A stretch of DNA of 64,000 nucleotides from RBC074 sp964470555 (GCA_964470555.1 CAYYDG010000007.1:1-64000), one strand, 5' to 3'; positions 11,194-19,966 are shown, counted from the stretch's first letter. Notes: generated by a model not told the origin, from the letters alone. Numbers and translations are program-made.

Positions 11194-12681
11194 TCACCTT
11201 TCAGTCGCTTTCACAGGAACAGGGATTTTCTCAGCTCGCACGGCGGCGTGATAAGCGAACGAAGCCAGCACCATCGCGCATTGTTTCAAATCGTCTGCTT
11301 TGACGCGCTCGAATGTGTCCATGTTCGTGTGATGCGTTCGCACATCGTAATCCACATAATCCTGCACCGGATTGAAGCCCGCCATTCCAGCACGCGTGTA
11401 GCTCAGATGATCCGTGTTGCCGATGCCTTGCAGTATGTTTTTACGCGCACCTAAATCCTTGAATGGTTCCAGCCAGGCGTCAAAGATCGGTTTGACCGCC
11501 GCGTTGTTTTCCAGGTACCAGCCATAAATCGGCCCGCTGCCCGGATCGAGGTTGAAATAGACGTTGAATTTTTCTCGCGCCGCTTTGTTGGCATCGCCCG
11601 CCAGATACTTTTCCACGTACCGGCGCGAACCGTGCAGGCCTTGTTCTTCGCCGCCCCACAACGCCATGCGGATAGTTCGTTTAGGCCGTGCGCCGATGGC
11701 TTTCAGAATTCGCATGGCTTCCATCACGGCGGCGGCTCCGTCAGCGTTGTCGGTGGCTCCCGGCGAAGAATGCCACGAATCCAGATGGCCACCGATCATG
11801 ACGACTTCATCGCGTAAAACCGGGTCAACGCCGGGCAATTCGGCCAGCACGTTGTATCCGTTCTTGTCTTCGGTCAGAAATCGCGTTTGCAGGTTGACGC
11901 GCAATTTGACGGCGATGCCGCGCTGAATCATCCGAGCAATCATGTTGTAGTGTTCGGCGCTGAGCACAATGCTTGGCAAAGCGGCTTCGCCGTTGTCGCG
12001 CCCCAGCACGAACAGCGTTCCGTGCTCGCCTCGGTTGGGACGCAACACGACTCCCGCGCCTGCCTCGCGCAGCATCCGTGCCATGTTTTGCGGCGTGATG
12101 AAAGAACCGGCTGGGCCTGCCGGAGGACGCGGTTGTCCAATGGCGACGGGATGATCGAACAACGTAGGTTGCGGACGGTCGGCGCGCTCGAACGAAGTCT
12201 GAATCGGCTGGCTCATGACAATCGCGCCTTTCAAATTGTCGCGCATTTGGGCGATGTCTTCCTGCTTTTTGTCGCCGAGGAAAATCGGAGCGGCGGTGAT
12301 TTCGCCCGCTGTCGAAGCCGACCACGCTTCGGGATAACCGATCAACGGCATGTAGCGCGGCTCGACCATTTCAATGGAAAACTTGTCCATCTCCCAACCG
12401 CGTCCGAATTCCCAAGCTTCCAGACGCGGATTTTCCAGGCCGTATTCTTTCAACTTGGCTTGTGCGTAATCGGCGGCGGCTTTGTAGGCGGGCGAGCCGG
12501 TCAAGCGCGGACCGATGTCTTCGGTAAAGTGCGTGAACGTTTCGTAAACCTGTGAACGATTCAACCCTTCGTCGCGGATTTTGGCGATGATGTCTCGGTC
12601 AACGGGTTCCTGAATCGCCACGGCGGGCGAGGCAAATAAGCACGAGCCAATGACAGCAATGGTCAGCAAATAACGTTTCAT
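11194..12681 (-). CDS. Secreted M28-family zinc aminopeptidase (carboxypeptidase Q-like)
   Basis: A 495-aa exported peptidase. The signal peptide MKRYLLTIAVIGSCLFASPAVA is followed by a PA-type insertion (roughly 125-245) and the M28 catalytic domain. The zinc/catalytic residues are visible in order: H299 and D301 (IGGHLDSW), D311 (ATDNADG), E345/E346 (WGGEEQGLHGS), D379 (NLDPGSG) and H425 (NTDHLSY), the full set expected for an active co-catalytic di-zinc exopeptidase. AAAGGA lies 8-9 nt upstream of the ATG. It sits 46 nt after the secreted S9 peptidase gene in the same direction, so the two probably act together in peptide scavenging outside the cytoplasm. Confidence 0.9.
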   Translation of the reverse strand: MKRYLLTIAVIGSCLFASPAVAIQEPVDRDIIAKIRDEGLNRSQVYETFTHFTEDIGPRLTGSPAYKAAADYAQAKLKEYGLENPRLEAWEFGRGWEMDKFSIEMVEPRYMPLIGYPEAWSASTAGEITAAPIFLGDKKQEDIAQMRDNLKGAIVMSQPIQTSFERADRPQPTLFDHPVAIGQPRPPAGPAGSFITPQNMARMLREAGAGVVLRPNRGEHGTLFVLGRDNGEAALPSIVLSAEHYNMIARMIQRGIAVKLRVNLQTRFLTEDKNGYNVLAELPGVDPVLRDEVVMIGGHLDSWHSSPGATDNADGAAAVMEAMRILKAIGARPKRTIRMALWGGEEQGLHGSRRYVEKYLAGDANKAAREKFNVYFNLDPGSGPIYGWYLENNAAVKPIFDAWLEPFKDLGARKNILQGIGNTDHLSYTRAGMAGFNPVQDYVDYDVRTHHTNMDTFERVKADDLKQCAMVLASFAYHAAVRAEKIPVPVKATER

Positions 12682-12727
12682 GTCGGGTGATCCTTTATCG
12701 TATTTCTGAAATTAATGAACCGTAGCT

Positions 12728-15100
12728 TCAATTGCCAAGCGCCGGTTGAGCGGGCGGTTTCAATTCAAACTCGCGCGGCGGTTCGACTCCCAGCAAATGT
12801 TTGACGAAATAATCCCAGCGGCGGCGAACCATGTACGGTTCGTTGCCGAACCCGTGCCCGCGATTGGGGAAGAGAATCAAGTCGAAGTCTTTGTTGGCTT
12901 TGATCAGTTCGTTGACCACCAGCAGCGTGCTATAAAACGGCACGTTGTTGTCCATCGTGCCGTGCGCCAGCAGCAATTTGCCTTTCAGATTTTTGGCATG
13001 GTTTTGATTCGCTTGATCGTCGTAATTGCTGGTGCCGTCGGGGTTCGCCACCAGCAAGCCTTGCCATTTTTCGGCCCAATCGTCTTCGTACACGCGATTG
13101 TCGTGATTGCCCGCTTGCGACACGCCGACTTTGAAAAAATCTGGATGACGGAACATCGCCGCCGCCGTGGCAAACCCGCCGCCTGAATGGCCGTAAATTC
13201 CGGCGCGTTCAATGTCTATCCACGGATGTCTCTGCGCCAACTGTTTCATCCCGGTGATTTGATCCGGCAAGGTGTTGTCGCCCATATCGCCATAATAAGC
13301 TTCGTGGAATTTTTTGGAGCGTCCGGGCGTGCCCATCCCGTCAAGTGCGACGACGATGAATCCGAGTTCAGCCAGCGCCTGTTCACCTCCGCGACTGGCG
13401 TTGAACGTGCGCGGGCCTACGCTGCCAGACTGCGGGCCGGGGTAGATTTGATTGATGATCGGGTATTTTTGGTTCGGATCGAATTTGGTCGGCACATACA
13501 TCAATCCGTACAAATCAGTCACGCCATCGCGCGCTTTGACGGTGATAGGTTGCGGAGGCTTCCAGCCAGTGGCCACCAGGCGCGAGATGTCAGCCTTTTC
13601 CAGCGTCAAAACCAATTTGCCTTCGGCGTCGCGCAACACGGCAACCGGCGGAACGTCCGGTTTGGAATAGCTGTCCGTGAAAAAGCTGCCCGAAGGCGCG
13701 AGCGAAATGTCGTGGTCGGCGTCTTCCGGCGTCAGCAGCTTCAAGCCTTTGCCGTCGAGCCCGATGCGATACAAGTGGCGAAAATAGGGATCGCGACCTT
13801 TTTCTTTGCCGACGCCGAGGAAATACAGCAAGCGGTTTTTCTCATCAACGCGCAAGACCTGTGTGACGTTGCCTTCGCCCGTCGTGATTTGATGTTTCAG
13901 CTTGCCGGTGTTTGCATCGTACAGGTAAAGCTGTCCCCAGTTATCCCGCTCGGAAAACCAGATCACTTCATTCGATCCCGCCAGTAAACGCCAGTTGGGG
14001 CCAACGCGGTTGTTGCCGGATTCAAAGAACGTCGTAACTTTTTCTTCCAACACGTCGCGGACTTCGCCGGTTTCGGGGTTGGCGATGCGAAGCTTGGCTT
14101 CTTTGTGATCGCGCGAAGTCGAAACGAAAGCGAGTTGTTTGCTGTCGGCGCTCCACTCCACATCGGCCCAGTTTCCTCCGCAAACAACGTGGTCGCAGAG
14201 TGTCGAACGATGCGGATCGGCAGGCATTTTCAGTCGAACGACTTTGGCAGTGTCTGCATCAATCACTACACGTTCGATCATGAAAATTTTGGCGTCGCCG
14301 GGCAGCGGATATTTCCAGGCTTCGAGTTTCGGGTGTCCGACCTGCGTGTTGACCAGATACATTTCGCCTACGCCGCGTCCGTCGTGCTGGAAGGTGGCGA
14401 TCTTTTTGGAATCCGGCGACCACGCCAGCACTGGGTTGTCGCTTTTCACCCAGCCAGCGTTGTTTGTTGCGTAGCCAAAATCTTTCACACCGTCGGTTGT
14501 CAGTTGTGTTTCCTTGCCGGTGGCCACTTCGCGCACCCACAAGTTGTAATCGCGAATAAACGCCGTGCGTTTGCCATCGGGCGAATTCGCCATCGCGTTC
14601 GCGCCGAAGCCGCCTCGCTGGTTTCCGACACGAGCGGCGTTGTTATCGTTTGCAACGCTGCATTGATTGCCGGACACGTCGCAGGTAAATCTGCGACGTT
14701 CGATGCTGAAAGAAACGTTTTTACCATCGGGCGAAAAATCAATCTGTTGGAAGGGGAGTTTGAGCGCTTCGTATTTCGCGCCGGTGGTTGAAGACAACGT
14801 AGCCGCCAACCTTTCATGATCGAACGCCGCTCCGTGAGTTCCGCGCGCAGGATCAACGAGCACGAACTCCGCGCCGGTTTCTGTCGCTACGCGGTACCAG
14901 AACCGTCCATCGGGCAGCCACGCCGGGCGAACTCCGGCTCGCAAAACCAGCGGCGCGGTGTTGTAACTCATGAACTTTTCGGCGCGCGCATAGTCTTCCG
15001 CCGTTAAAGCCTTCTGTTGAGCCAGGCAGGGAAGCGCCATCAAACTGCTCGCCAGTCCAACGGCGAAAATTGCGAACAGGAAACGCACACGTTGCAACAT
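12728..15100 (-). CDS. Secreted S9 (dipeptidyl-peptidase IV-type) serine peptidase
   Basis: A 790-aa exported peptidase. The N-terminal hydrophobic leader (MLQRVRFLFAIFAVGLASSLMALPCLA) is followed by a DPPIV-type beta-propeller (roughly 40-530) and an alpha/beta-hydrolase domain. The catalytic triad is visible: Ser639 in GIYGHSGGG, Asp717 in HGTMDNNVPF and His749 in NRGHGFGNEPY. By family it releases Xaa-Pro-type dipeptides from peptides in the periplasm or outside. The frame is open to 15244, but the ATG at 15100 has GAGGA 8 nt upstream and starts directly on the signal peptide. It lies next to the M28 exopeptidase gene. The divergent transporter gene begins 160 bp away. Confidence 0.9.
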   Translation of the reverse strand: MLQRVRFLFAIFAVGLASSLMALPCLAQQKALTAEDYARAEKFMSYNTAPLVLRAGVRPAWLPDGRFWYRVATETGAEFVLVDPARGTHGAAFDHERLAATLSSTTGAKYEALKLPFQQIDFSPDGKNVSFSIERRRFTCDVSGNQCSVANDNNAARVGNQRGGFGANAMANSPDGKRTAFIRDYNLWVREVATGKETQLTTDGVKDFGYATNNAGWVKSDNPVLAWSPDSKKIATFQHDGRGVGEMYLVNTQVGHPKLEAWKYPLPGDAKIFMIERVVIDADTAKVVRLKMPADPHRSTLCDHVVCGGNWADVEWSADSKQLAFVSTSRDHKEAKLRIANPETGEVRDVLEEKVTTFFESGNNRVGPNWRLLAGSNEVIWFSERDNWGQLYLYDANTGKLKHQITTGEGNVTQVLRVDEKNRLLYFLGVGKEKGRDPYFRHLYRIGLDGKGLKLLTPEDADHDISLAPSGSFFTDSYSKPDVPPVAVLRDAEGKLVLTLEKADISRLVATGWKPPQPITVKARDGVTDLYGLMYVPTKFDPNQKYPIINQIYPGPQSGSVGPRTFNASRGGEQALAELGFIVVALDGMGTPGRSKKFHEAYYGDMGDNTLPDQITGMKQLAQRHPWIDIERAGIYGHSGGGFATAAAMFRHPDFFKVGVSQAGNHDNRVYEDDWAEKWQGLLVANPDGTSNYDDQANQNHAKNLKGKLLLAHGTMDNNVPFYSTLLVVNELIKANKDFDLILFPNRGHGFGNEPYMVRRRWDYFVKHLLGVEPPREFELKPPAQPALGN

Positions 15101-15260
15101 AGCTTTTGTCCTCGAAATTGTTTTGGGTTGGCGATTCGTTGAACTCCGAATCGCCGGTATTGTTGTCCATCGAGTCGGATTTGTGAATCGCGTTGCCGCT
15201 GTCCGCATCGCCAAGTTATTCTCAGGCTTATTGAAACAGGTCAAAACGTATAAGGAACCA

Positions 15261-16184
15261 ATGTCTTCATCGAATATCGGGGAGTTAGGAACCGATCACC
15301 GAACAGCGTACTTCCACATGCTCTGGGCTTCGCTGGCTTTTGCGGTGATGGCTTCGGTCAGCCATCTGGCCGGCAAATACAGCGACTGGCAACTGGTAGT
15401 CGTCGCGCGTGCCGCCGTAGCCTTTTTCTTTGCATTCATTCTGACCAAAGCTGCCGGAGTCAAATTGATTTTGTTTGGTTCGCGGACGTTGTGGGTGCGT
15501 TCGTTGGCGGGCAGCACTGGAATGATTTGCAACTTTTATGCGCTGGCGCATCTGCCTGTTTCGGACACGCTGACGTTGATGAACACGGCTCCGATCTGGG
15601 TGACGTTGATCTTGTGGCTGGTCTTCAAACAAAAGCCGACGGCTGGCATCGGCGTCGCCGTGCTGGTCAGCGTCATTGGCATCGCACTGATTCAGCAGCC
15701 GCATTTTCAAAGCGGCAAGTTCGCCATCCTGATGGCGCTCTGCGGAGCCTTTTGCACTTCGATTGCGATGTTGGGATTGAATCGGCTGCAACATATTGAT
15801 CCGCGCGCCATCGTCGTTCACTTTTCCGGCGTTGCCAGTTTGGCGACGACTTCGTTTTTGCTGGCGACCAATCGCAAGGATTATTCGGCGCAATTGACGG
15901 ACAATACCACGTTACTGTTGCTGGTCTTGGTGGGATTGGCAGGCGTTGCCGGGCAAATCGGCATGACCAAGGCTTTTGCCAAAGGACAAGCGACACAGAT
16001 TTCGGTCGTCGCTTTGTCGCAAATTCTTTTCGGATTGATCTTCGACGTTGTGTTCTGGAATCACGCCGTGAATGCGCTTTCGCTGTTGGGCATGGTCATG
16101 GTGGTTGTGCCGACGGCGTGGCTGATTCTGAGCCGGACTCCGAAACAAAGCCATGACCTGACTGAAGTTGAGATGGAAGATTGA
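15261..16184 (+). CDS. EamA/DMT-family transporter
   Basis: A 307-aa membrane protein with ten predicted helices in two EamA repeats (approximately residues 18-150 and 165-290), the drug/metabolite transporter superfamily. Motifs include a conserved LPVSDTLTLMNTAPIW in the first repeat and ALSQILFGLIFDVVFW in the second. Family members export metabolites or amino acids; the substrate is unknown. The open frame starts at 15123, but the first 46 codons have no membrane-protein character. The ATG at 15261 is preceded by AAGGA at 5-6 nt spacing. It is divergent from the S9 peptidase gene and ends 30 nt before the convergent Crp/Fnr gene. Confidence 0.85.
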   Translation: MSSSNIGELGTDHRTAYFHMLWASLAFAVMASVSHLAGKYSDWQLVVVARAAVAFFFAFILTKAAGVKLILFGSRTLWVRSLAGSTGMICNFYALAHLPVSDTLTLMNTAPIWVTLILWLVFKQKPTAGIGVAVLVSVIGIALIQQPHFQSGKFAILMALCGAFCTSIAMLGLNRLQHIDPRAIVVHFSGVASLATTSFLLATNRKDYSAQLTDNTTLLLLVLVGLAGVAGQIGMTKAFAKGQATQISVVALSQILFGLIFDVVFWNHAVNALSLLGMVMVVVPTAWLILSRTPKQSHDLTEVEMED

Positions 16185-16213
16185 CCTCGGCATCCGACCT
16201 GATCATCTTCAGA

Positions 16214-16915
16214 TCAGATCGCAGCCTTTTTGACTATCTCGTAACATTCGCATGCCGCTGCTGCCAAACCGGGGCGGTCAATGACGGTGATCAAGCCGCG
16301 CACGTAACGGATCAGGTTTTTCTTCTGTAACGCTCGGGCAGCATTGGTAACACCTTCACGGCGCACGCCCAACATGTCGGCAATGAACTTTTGTGTGAGC
16401 CGGAACTTGTCTGAATTGAGGCGATCGTGGGTCATCATCAGCCAGCGGGCAAGTCGCGCGTCAACTTTATGAAACCGGTTGCACGCTGCCGATTGCGAGA
16501 TTTGACTCAATAACGAATGCGTGTACCGGAGCAGTAAATTCGACAACGATCCACCCTGTTTGGCGTGTTTGCGTAGCGATTCAACTTTCATTCGCATGGC
16601 TGTGCCCGCGCCTTGCACCAGCGCTCGGTTGAACGAAGTGGTGGCTCCCAGAAACACCTGTATGCCAACCATGCCATCGTTGCCGACGATGCCCACTTCC
16701 AAAGCCGAACGGTTTTCCACCAGCGTTAGTAAAGAAACAATTCCCTGATTCGGAAAATGGACGTGTCTGATAATGTCTCCTGGTTCATAGAGGATTTTGC
16801 CGAAAGATAAAGGAATCTCCTCCAGGTCAGGACGAAGGCGTTGGTACACTTTGGTTGGCAAACCGGCAAGTATCTGGTTGGTTATCGGCTCGCGAATGGG
16901 AACAGTTCCAGGCAA
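16214..16915 (-). CDS. Crp/Fnr-family transcriptional regulator (paralogue A)
   Basis: About 233 aa from the TTG at 16915. The N-terminal cyclic-nucleotide-like sensory domain carries the subfamily signature EVGIVGNDGMVGIQVFLG, and the C-terminal winged helix has TQKFIADMLGVRREGVTNAARALQKKNLIRYVRG. No Fnr-type cysteine cluster is present. It is a DNA-binding regulator of unknown signal. The frame has an ATG at 16969, but its upstream sequence carries no Shine-Dalgarno on this strand. AAGGAGG sits exactly 6 nt before the TTG at 16915, and the paralogue at 17104 shows the same arrangement, so I prefer the TTG. It forms a tandem with paralogue B. Confidence 0.82.
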   Translation of the reverse strand: MPGTVPIREPITNQILAGLPTKVYQRLRPDLEEIPLSFGKILYEPGDIIRHVHFPNQGIVSLLTLVENRSALEVGIVGNDGMVGIQVFLGATTSFNRALVQGAGTAMRMKVESLRKHAKQGGSLSNLLLRYTHSLLSQISQSAACNRFHKVDARLARWLMMTHDRLNSDKFRLTQKFIADMLGVRREGVTNAARALQKKNLIRYVRGLITVIDRPGLAAAACECYEIVKKAAI

Positions 16916-17103
16916 AAGAAGCCTCCTTGTTTGATTGCTGTCATGATTGGGTAACCCAACAGACGGCATAAGGAGGAGGTCATCAGCCAGATCCAGATGT
17001 CGAATGGTGAACTAAAGAGAATTTAGCGCCGGGAATGTATCAGGCGCAGAGCACCTGGTCTATGCGCCAGCGCACATATGCTGGTCGGCTCGAAAGATAA
17101 TTG

Positions 17104-17787
17104 TTAGGGGAGCAAACGATCGTACTCGTTTTTGACGACCCGATAACATTCACAAACTGTGGTTTCCAGTTTTGGCCGGTCTAGCAGTGTGATGGTGCCG
17201 CGAACATAAGAAATCACGCCTCGCTCTTGCAGGTGTTTGGCGGCCAAGGTGATGCCTTCACGGCGCACGCCCAGCATGTTGGCGATCAGACTGTGTGTCA
17301 TCACCAGTTTGTCTGAGTGCAGCCGGTCATAACTAAGCAACAACCAACGGCAGAGTTGCTGCTCAACGGAATGGAGGCGGTTGCAAACGGCAGTTTGGGA
17401 AATTTGGGTGATCAATGCCTGTGTATAGCGCAGCAAGCTCTGTTGAAACTGGCCGCCTTTGTTGAATTCAGCTTGCAGCACATTCGCTTTCATTTTGTAT
17501 GCATTGCCTGCGCTCTGAACCACAGCCCGGTTCGGCGTCGTTTGGCCCCCCATAAACAGAGCAATTCCAACTATTCCTTCGTAACCGGTCACGCCAATTT
17601 CGGCTGTCGAGCCGTTTTCCATCAGATAGAGCAAAGAGATTATGCAGTCCGTTGGGAAATAAACGTGCGTCATCTGTGCGCCCGATTCATAAATGACCTG
17701 GCCGAGCGACAGCGACACCAATTCCAAATTGGGCTGCAATTGCTCAAGTTCAACCTTCGGCAGAGCGGCCAGCAACCGGTTTTCCAT
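17104..17787 (-). CDS. Crp/Fnr-family transcriptional regulator (paralogue B)
   Basis: A 227-aa paralogue of the downstream regulator: sensory domain with EIGVTGYEGIVGIALFMGG, DNA-binding winged helix with THSLIANMLGVRREGITLAAKHLQERGVISYVRG, and a similar Cys-containing C-terminus (CECYRVVKN). The ATG at 17787 is the only conventional start, yet the strong AAGGAGG lies 36 nt upstream of it and exactly 6 nt before an in-frame ATT at 17817. Residues encoded between 17817 and 17787 (IPISHPPISL) align with the N-terminus of paralogue A. The true product may therefore be about 10 residues longer and start at a rare ATT. It sits 188 nt upstream of paralogue A on the same strand. Confidence 0.82.
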   Translation of the reverse strand: MENRLLAALPKVELEQLQPNLELVSLSLGQVIYESGAQMTHVYFPTDCIISLLYLMENGSTAEIGVTGYEGIVGIALFMGGQTTPNRAVVQSAGNAYKMKANVLQAEFNKGGQFQQSLLRYTQALITQISQTAVCNRLHSVEQQLCRWLLLSYDRLHSDKLVMTHSLIANMLGVRREGITLAAKHLQERGVISYVRGTITLLDRPKLETTVCECYRVVKNEYDRLLP

Positions 17788-17908
17788 AAGGCTTATGGGT
17801 GGATGAGAGATGGGAATGATCAGCCTCCTTAACTTTTACAAGAGTCAGAGCGATTGTCATTATCGTGAAAAGAACGGTTGCATAAGATTGGATCGCCTGG
17901 CTCTTTCA

Positions 17909-17932
17909 GAAGGCTCCGGCATTCGGAGCCTT
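17909..17932. terminator. GC-rich hairpin
   Basis: GAAGGCTCCG, loop GCATT, CGGAGCCTTC: a perfect 10-bp stem followed by ACTTTAATG on the plus strand. It lacks a clean U-tract, so it may be a terminator or a regulatory hairpin in the leader of the Crp/Fnr paralogue B transcript. Confidence 0.4.
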
Positions 17933-17957
17933 CACTTTAATGTAACGCACTCAGTCT

Positions 17958-17997
17958 AGCTTATATGTTCGCTTGCTCACATATAAGCTCAGCAAGC
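17958..17997. repeat. Two interlocked inverted repeats (pseudoknot-like)
   Basis: AGCTTATATG (17958-17967) pairs perfectly with CATATAAGCT (17980-17989). GCTTGCT (17971-17977), inside the first loop, pairs perfectly with AGCAAGC (17991-17997). The order left1-left2-right1-right2 is that of an H-type pseudoknot or of two alternative hairpins. Confidence 0.55.
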
Positions 17998-18097
17998 ACG
18001 GAATTTTGGGCGTGAGCAAGCCAATAAAAGACGGTTATATGTGCGATAACACACCGACAATGGTATCGAAGACATCTATTATGTGCTTTAAGCCGTA

Positions 18098-18268
18098 GTG
18101 ACAGTATTGAAAGTTCATCAATTTGGTGGGCTGATTTATGAGTTGCTGTGGAAGCAGTTTTCCCAAGGCCAGACGCGTTCAGCTTTGCTTGACGTTTACA
18201 GCAAATGGCAGGTTAATGGCTGTCCGGTAGTTTCAACGGCCATTAACTTCTGCCGCAAGAAATCGTGA
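18098..18268 (+). CDS. Possible 56-aa small protein (uncertain)
   Basis: A GTG-initiated frame encoding a protein with segments FGGLIYELLWKQFSQGQTRS and DVYSKWQVNG. The composition looks natural (amphipathic helix, few rare residues), unlike the surrounding noise frames. There is no Shine-Dalgarno and no recognised family. It could be a remnant of a longer gene. Included only as a candidate. Confidence 0.2.
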   Translation: MTVLKVHQFGGLIYELLWKQFSQGQTRSALLDVYSKWQVNGCPVVSTAINFCRKKS

Positions 18269-18585
18269 ATAGAAACAGGCAACTCTCAATTCAAGAATAC
18301 GGCTTAACGAGCGATGTGGCAGTGTATTACCGGGCAGTAACACGCACATCTGCCAGTGATTCGCTCTTCTATCTTCATTCACTCCCACTTTTTCATCATC
18401 AACTAAAAACGCACCAACACCAATTTTTACAGCAGATGAGAGTTCACTCTCTGCCTGAATAGCAAAATACAAGCTTTTGACTCGGCCATTACAGCCTGGC
18501 TTGCTGACCCGCGCGCGGGTGGTCTGCTTGCAAAAAGTGGACACCCGCGGGCTTCCCGGATGGTGGACAACGAAGGCAGAAAACT

Positions 18586-18834
18586 ATGACCAATTTGGAA
18601 CGTAAGCATTTTGCAGAGATGGCGCAAAAGGCCGCCGCTTTACAAAAAATCTGGTTGCGCGAGCGGGAAGAACAACGCCAGGCACAGGCCACTGCCAATG
18701 CCGTAATCAAGCGGCGATGGGTCGAGTCAGATTCTGCACCTGCAATAGCAATGGCAGCCAATCAACTCGGCGGCGACGCTGAACTGACCGACCAAGGCCA
18801 GTTTAGCGGCCAGGTTAAAAAGGAGAGAAGGTAA
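18586..18834 (+). CDS. Small hypothetical protein coupled to a Crp/Fnr regulator
   Basis: An 82-aa, charged, mostly helical protein (MTNLERKHFAEMAQKAAALQ, then WLREREEQRQAQATANAV) with a Gly/Asp-rich end and a basic C-terminus (VKKERR). No family recognised; the N-terminal half could form a short coiled coil. A weak AAGGCAG lies 6 nt upstream. Its TAA shares the A with the ATG of the following Crp/Fnr gene (TAATG), which argues that it is a real, translated gene whose translation feeds that of the regulator. Confidence 0.55.
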   Translation: MTNLERKHFAEMAQKAAALQKIWLREREEQRQAQATANAVIKRRWVESDSAPAIAMAANQLGGDAELTDQGQFSGQVKKERR

Positions 18835-19514
18835 TGATTCAAGAGGCTCCCGAAGCGGACCGCTTCAAACTAGAGTTACGCGATTCTTTGCAGTTCGAAA
18901 CCATGAATTCGCGTGCCATGACAATTGCGAAACACGACAATGTTTACACTTGCGGAGATCAGGACCAAACCGTCTATTTCATCGAACGCGGACAGGTCAA
19001 GTTGCTGATGCTTTCACCCGAAGGCAGGGAGTGTTTGCTGGCCATCCATACGGTCGGAGACATTTTCGGCGAATTGTGTTTGTCGAACTTGAATGCAAGG
19101 CTGGAAACTGCGACAGCGATGGAAGAAACGGTCCTAAAACAAATCCCAAGCTCCAGATTCTTTGCGCGCCTGGACCGGGACAAGCTGTTCGAAGGTTTCG
19201 TGCGGTATCTGGCGGTGCGGATTGCCGACCAACAACAGGTCATCGCCAATCTGGTCACTGTGGATAGCGAACAGCGACTGGGCAAGACGTTGTTGCAACT
19301 GGCCCGCAAGCTCGGCAAAAAAGACCCGCGCAGCATTCGCATTGAACTGAAGATTTCGCACGAAGAACTGTCGGAAATGGTTGGCACAACGCGCCCACGA
19401 ATCAGCATGTTCATGCAACGCTTTCGGAACCTCGGATTGATTGAAACCAATACCGACCACTTCCTGATCATAAAAGAACAGGAGCTTACTTCTTATCTGG
19501 CGCAGATTGCTTAG
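18834..19514 (+). CDS. Crp/Fnr-family transcriptional regulator (third)
   Basis: A 226-aa regulator distinct from the tandem pair. The cNMP-binding-type domain has DQDQTVYFIERGQVKLLMLSPEGRECLLAIHTVGDIFGELCL (conserved beta-roll and phosphate-cassette region, though the canonical RSA arginine is absent). A connecting helix follows, then a winged helix with SHEELSEMVGTTRPRISMFMQRFRNLGLI. The DNA-recognition helix reads TTRPRISMFMQRF. The gene is translationally coupled (TAATG) to the small gene before it. It opens the stress-type island (dodecin, GlsB, GroEL), which it may control; a shared palindrome (GTTCARTATTGAAC) is a candidate operator. Confidence 0.88.
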   Translation: MIQEAPEADRFKLELRDSLQFETMNSRAMTIAKHDNVYTCGDQDQTVYFIERGQVKLLMLSPEGRECLLAIHTVGDIFGELCLSNLNARLETATAMEETVLKQIPSSRFFARLDRDKLFEGFVRYLAVRIADQQQVIANLVTVDSEQRLGKTLLQLARKLGKKDPRSIRIELKISHEELSEMVGTTRPRISMFMQRFRNLGLIETNTDHFLIIKEQELTSYLAQIA

Positions 19515-19537
19515 CGCGGAAATTCTTTTTCACGCTT

Positions 19538-19551
19538 GTCCAGTATTGAAC
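19538..19551. promoter_or_regulatory. GTTCARTATTGAAC-type palindrome, copy 1
   Basis: GTCCAGTATTGAAC, differing by one base from the copy at 26462. It lies downstream of the third Crp/Fnr gene and upstream of the lectin remnant and dodecin. A candidate operator; the binding protein is unknown. Confidence 0.45.
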
Positions 19552-19579
19552 GAAAACCCCAATTGAAATCAGCCTATTC

Positions 19580-19854
19580 TTGGGTACAAGTCGGGGACGA
19601 AGTCGGCATAGCAGGGCGCTGACGGTTCAAGGCGGCAGAGACAACAACGGGGCAAACATCATCCAGCAGGGTTGGCGCGACACCCGGCAACAAAGATGGC
19701 GCTTGGAGCAAACCGGCGGCGATTATTGCCGAATCGTCAGCGTGGACAACGGCAAGTGTCTGGACGTCACCCGGCAGGGCAAAGAGAACGGCGCGAACAT
19801 TCAGCTTTGGGATTATGCCAATCAGGCGATCAGCAGTGGAGACTGAAGCGATAA
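19580..19854 (+). pseudogene. Ricin-type beta-trefoil lectin remnant with a one-base frameshift
   Basis: The frame from the TTG at 19580 encodes a fragment of a ricin B-type trefoil: NGANIIQQGWRDTRQQRWRLE and CLDVTRQGKENGANIQLWDY, each ending in the Q.W sugar-binding signature. It then stops at 19846 after YANQAISSGD. Adding one G to the GG at 19825-19826 restores the expected YANQGDQQWRLKR and a stop at 19854. A single-base deletion, real or an assembly error, therefore breaks the last repeat. No signal peptide or upstream domain is present, so the gene is also truncated at the front. Confidence 0.6.
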
Positions 19855-19865
19855 CCAGTAGCTTT

Positions 19866-19906
19866 ATAACCAGCCGTCTGGCAATTATCGCCAGACGGCT
19901 GGTTAT
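19866..19906 (+). terminator. Rho-independent-type terminator hairpin
   Basis: A perfect 17-bp stem (19866-19882 with 19890-19906) around the 7-nt loop AATTATC, followed by TGGGCTTTG. It follows the lectin remnant and precedes dodecin, so it probably ends transcription coming from the regulator. Confidence 0.65.
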
Positions 19907-19966
19907 TGGGCTTTGTCAGAATCACTAATAACCGGCTCAATACCGGCCAACACCGGGAGAATCATC

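Larger units (their letters stand above)
17818..18585. other. Long intergenic region with hairpins, no confident gene
   Basis: A 768-bp gap between divergent regulator units. It holds a 10-bp hairpin (17909-17932) and an overlapping double inverted repeat (17958-17997), both listed separately. A GTG-started 56-codon frame at 18098-18268 has fairly natural composition. Longer frames on either strand (such as 18233-18544 minus) have unnatural composition and no Shine-Dalgarno, so I do not call them. The promoters for both the minus-strand Crp/Fnr pair and the plus-strand operon at 18586 must lie here. Confidence 0.6.

Noticed and set aside
18233..18544. 103-codon minus-strand frame in the regulator intergenic region
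   Set aside because: Composition untypical, no Shine-Dalgarno, overlaps other noise frames on both strands.
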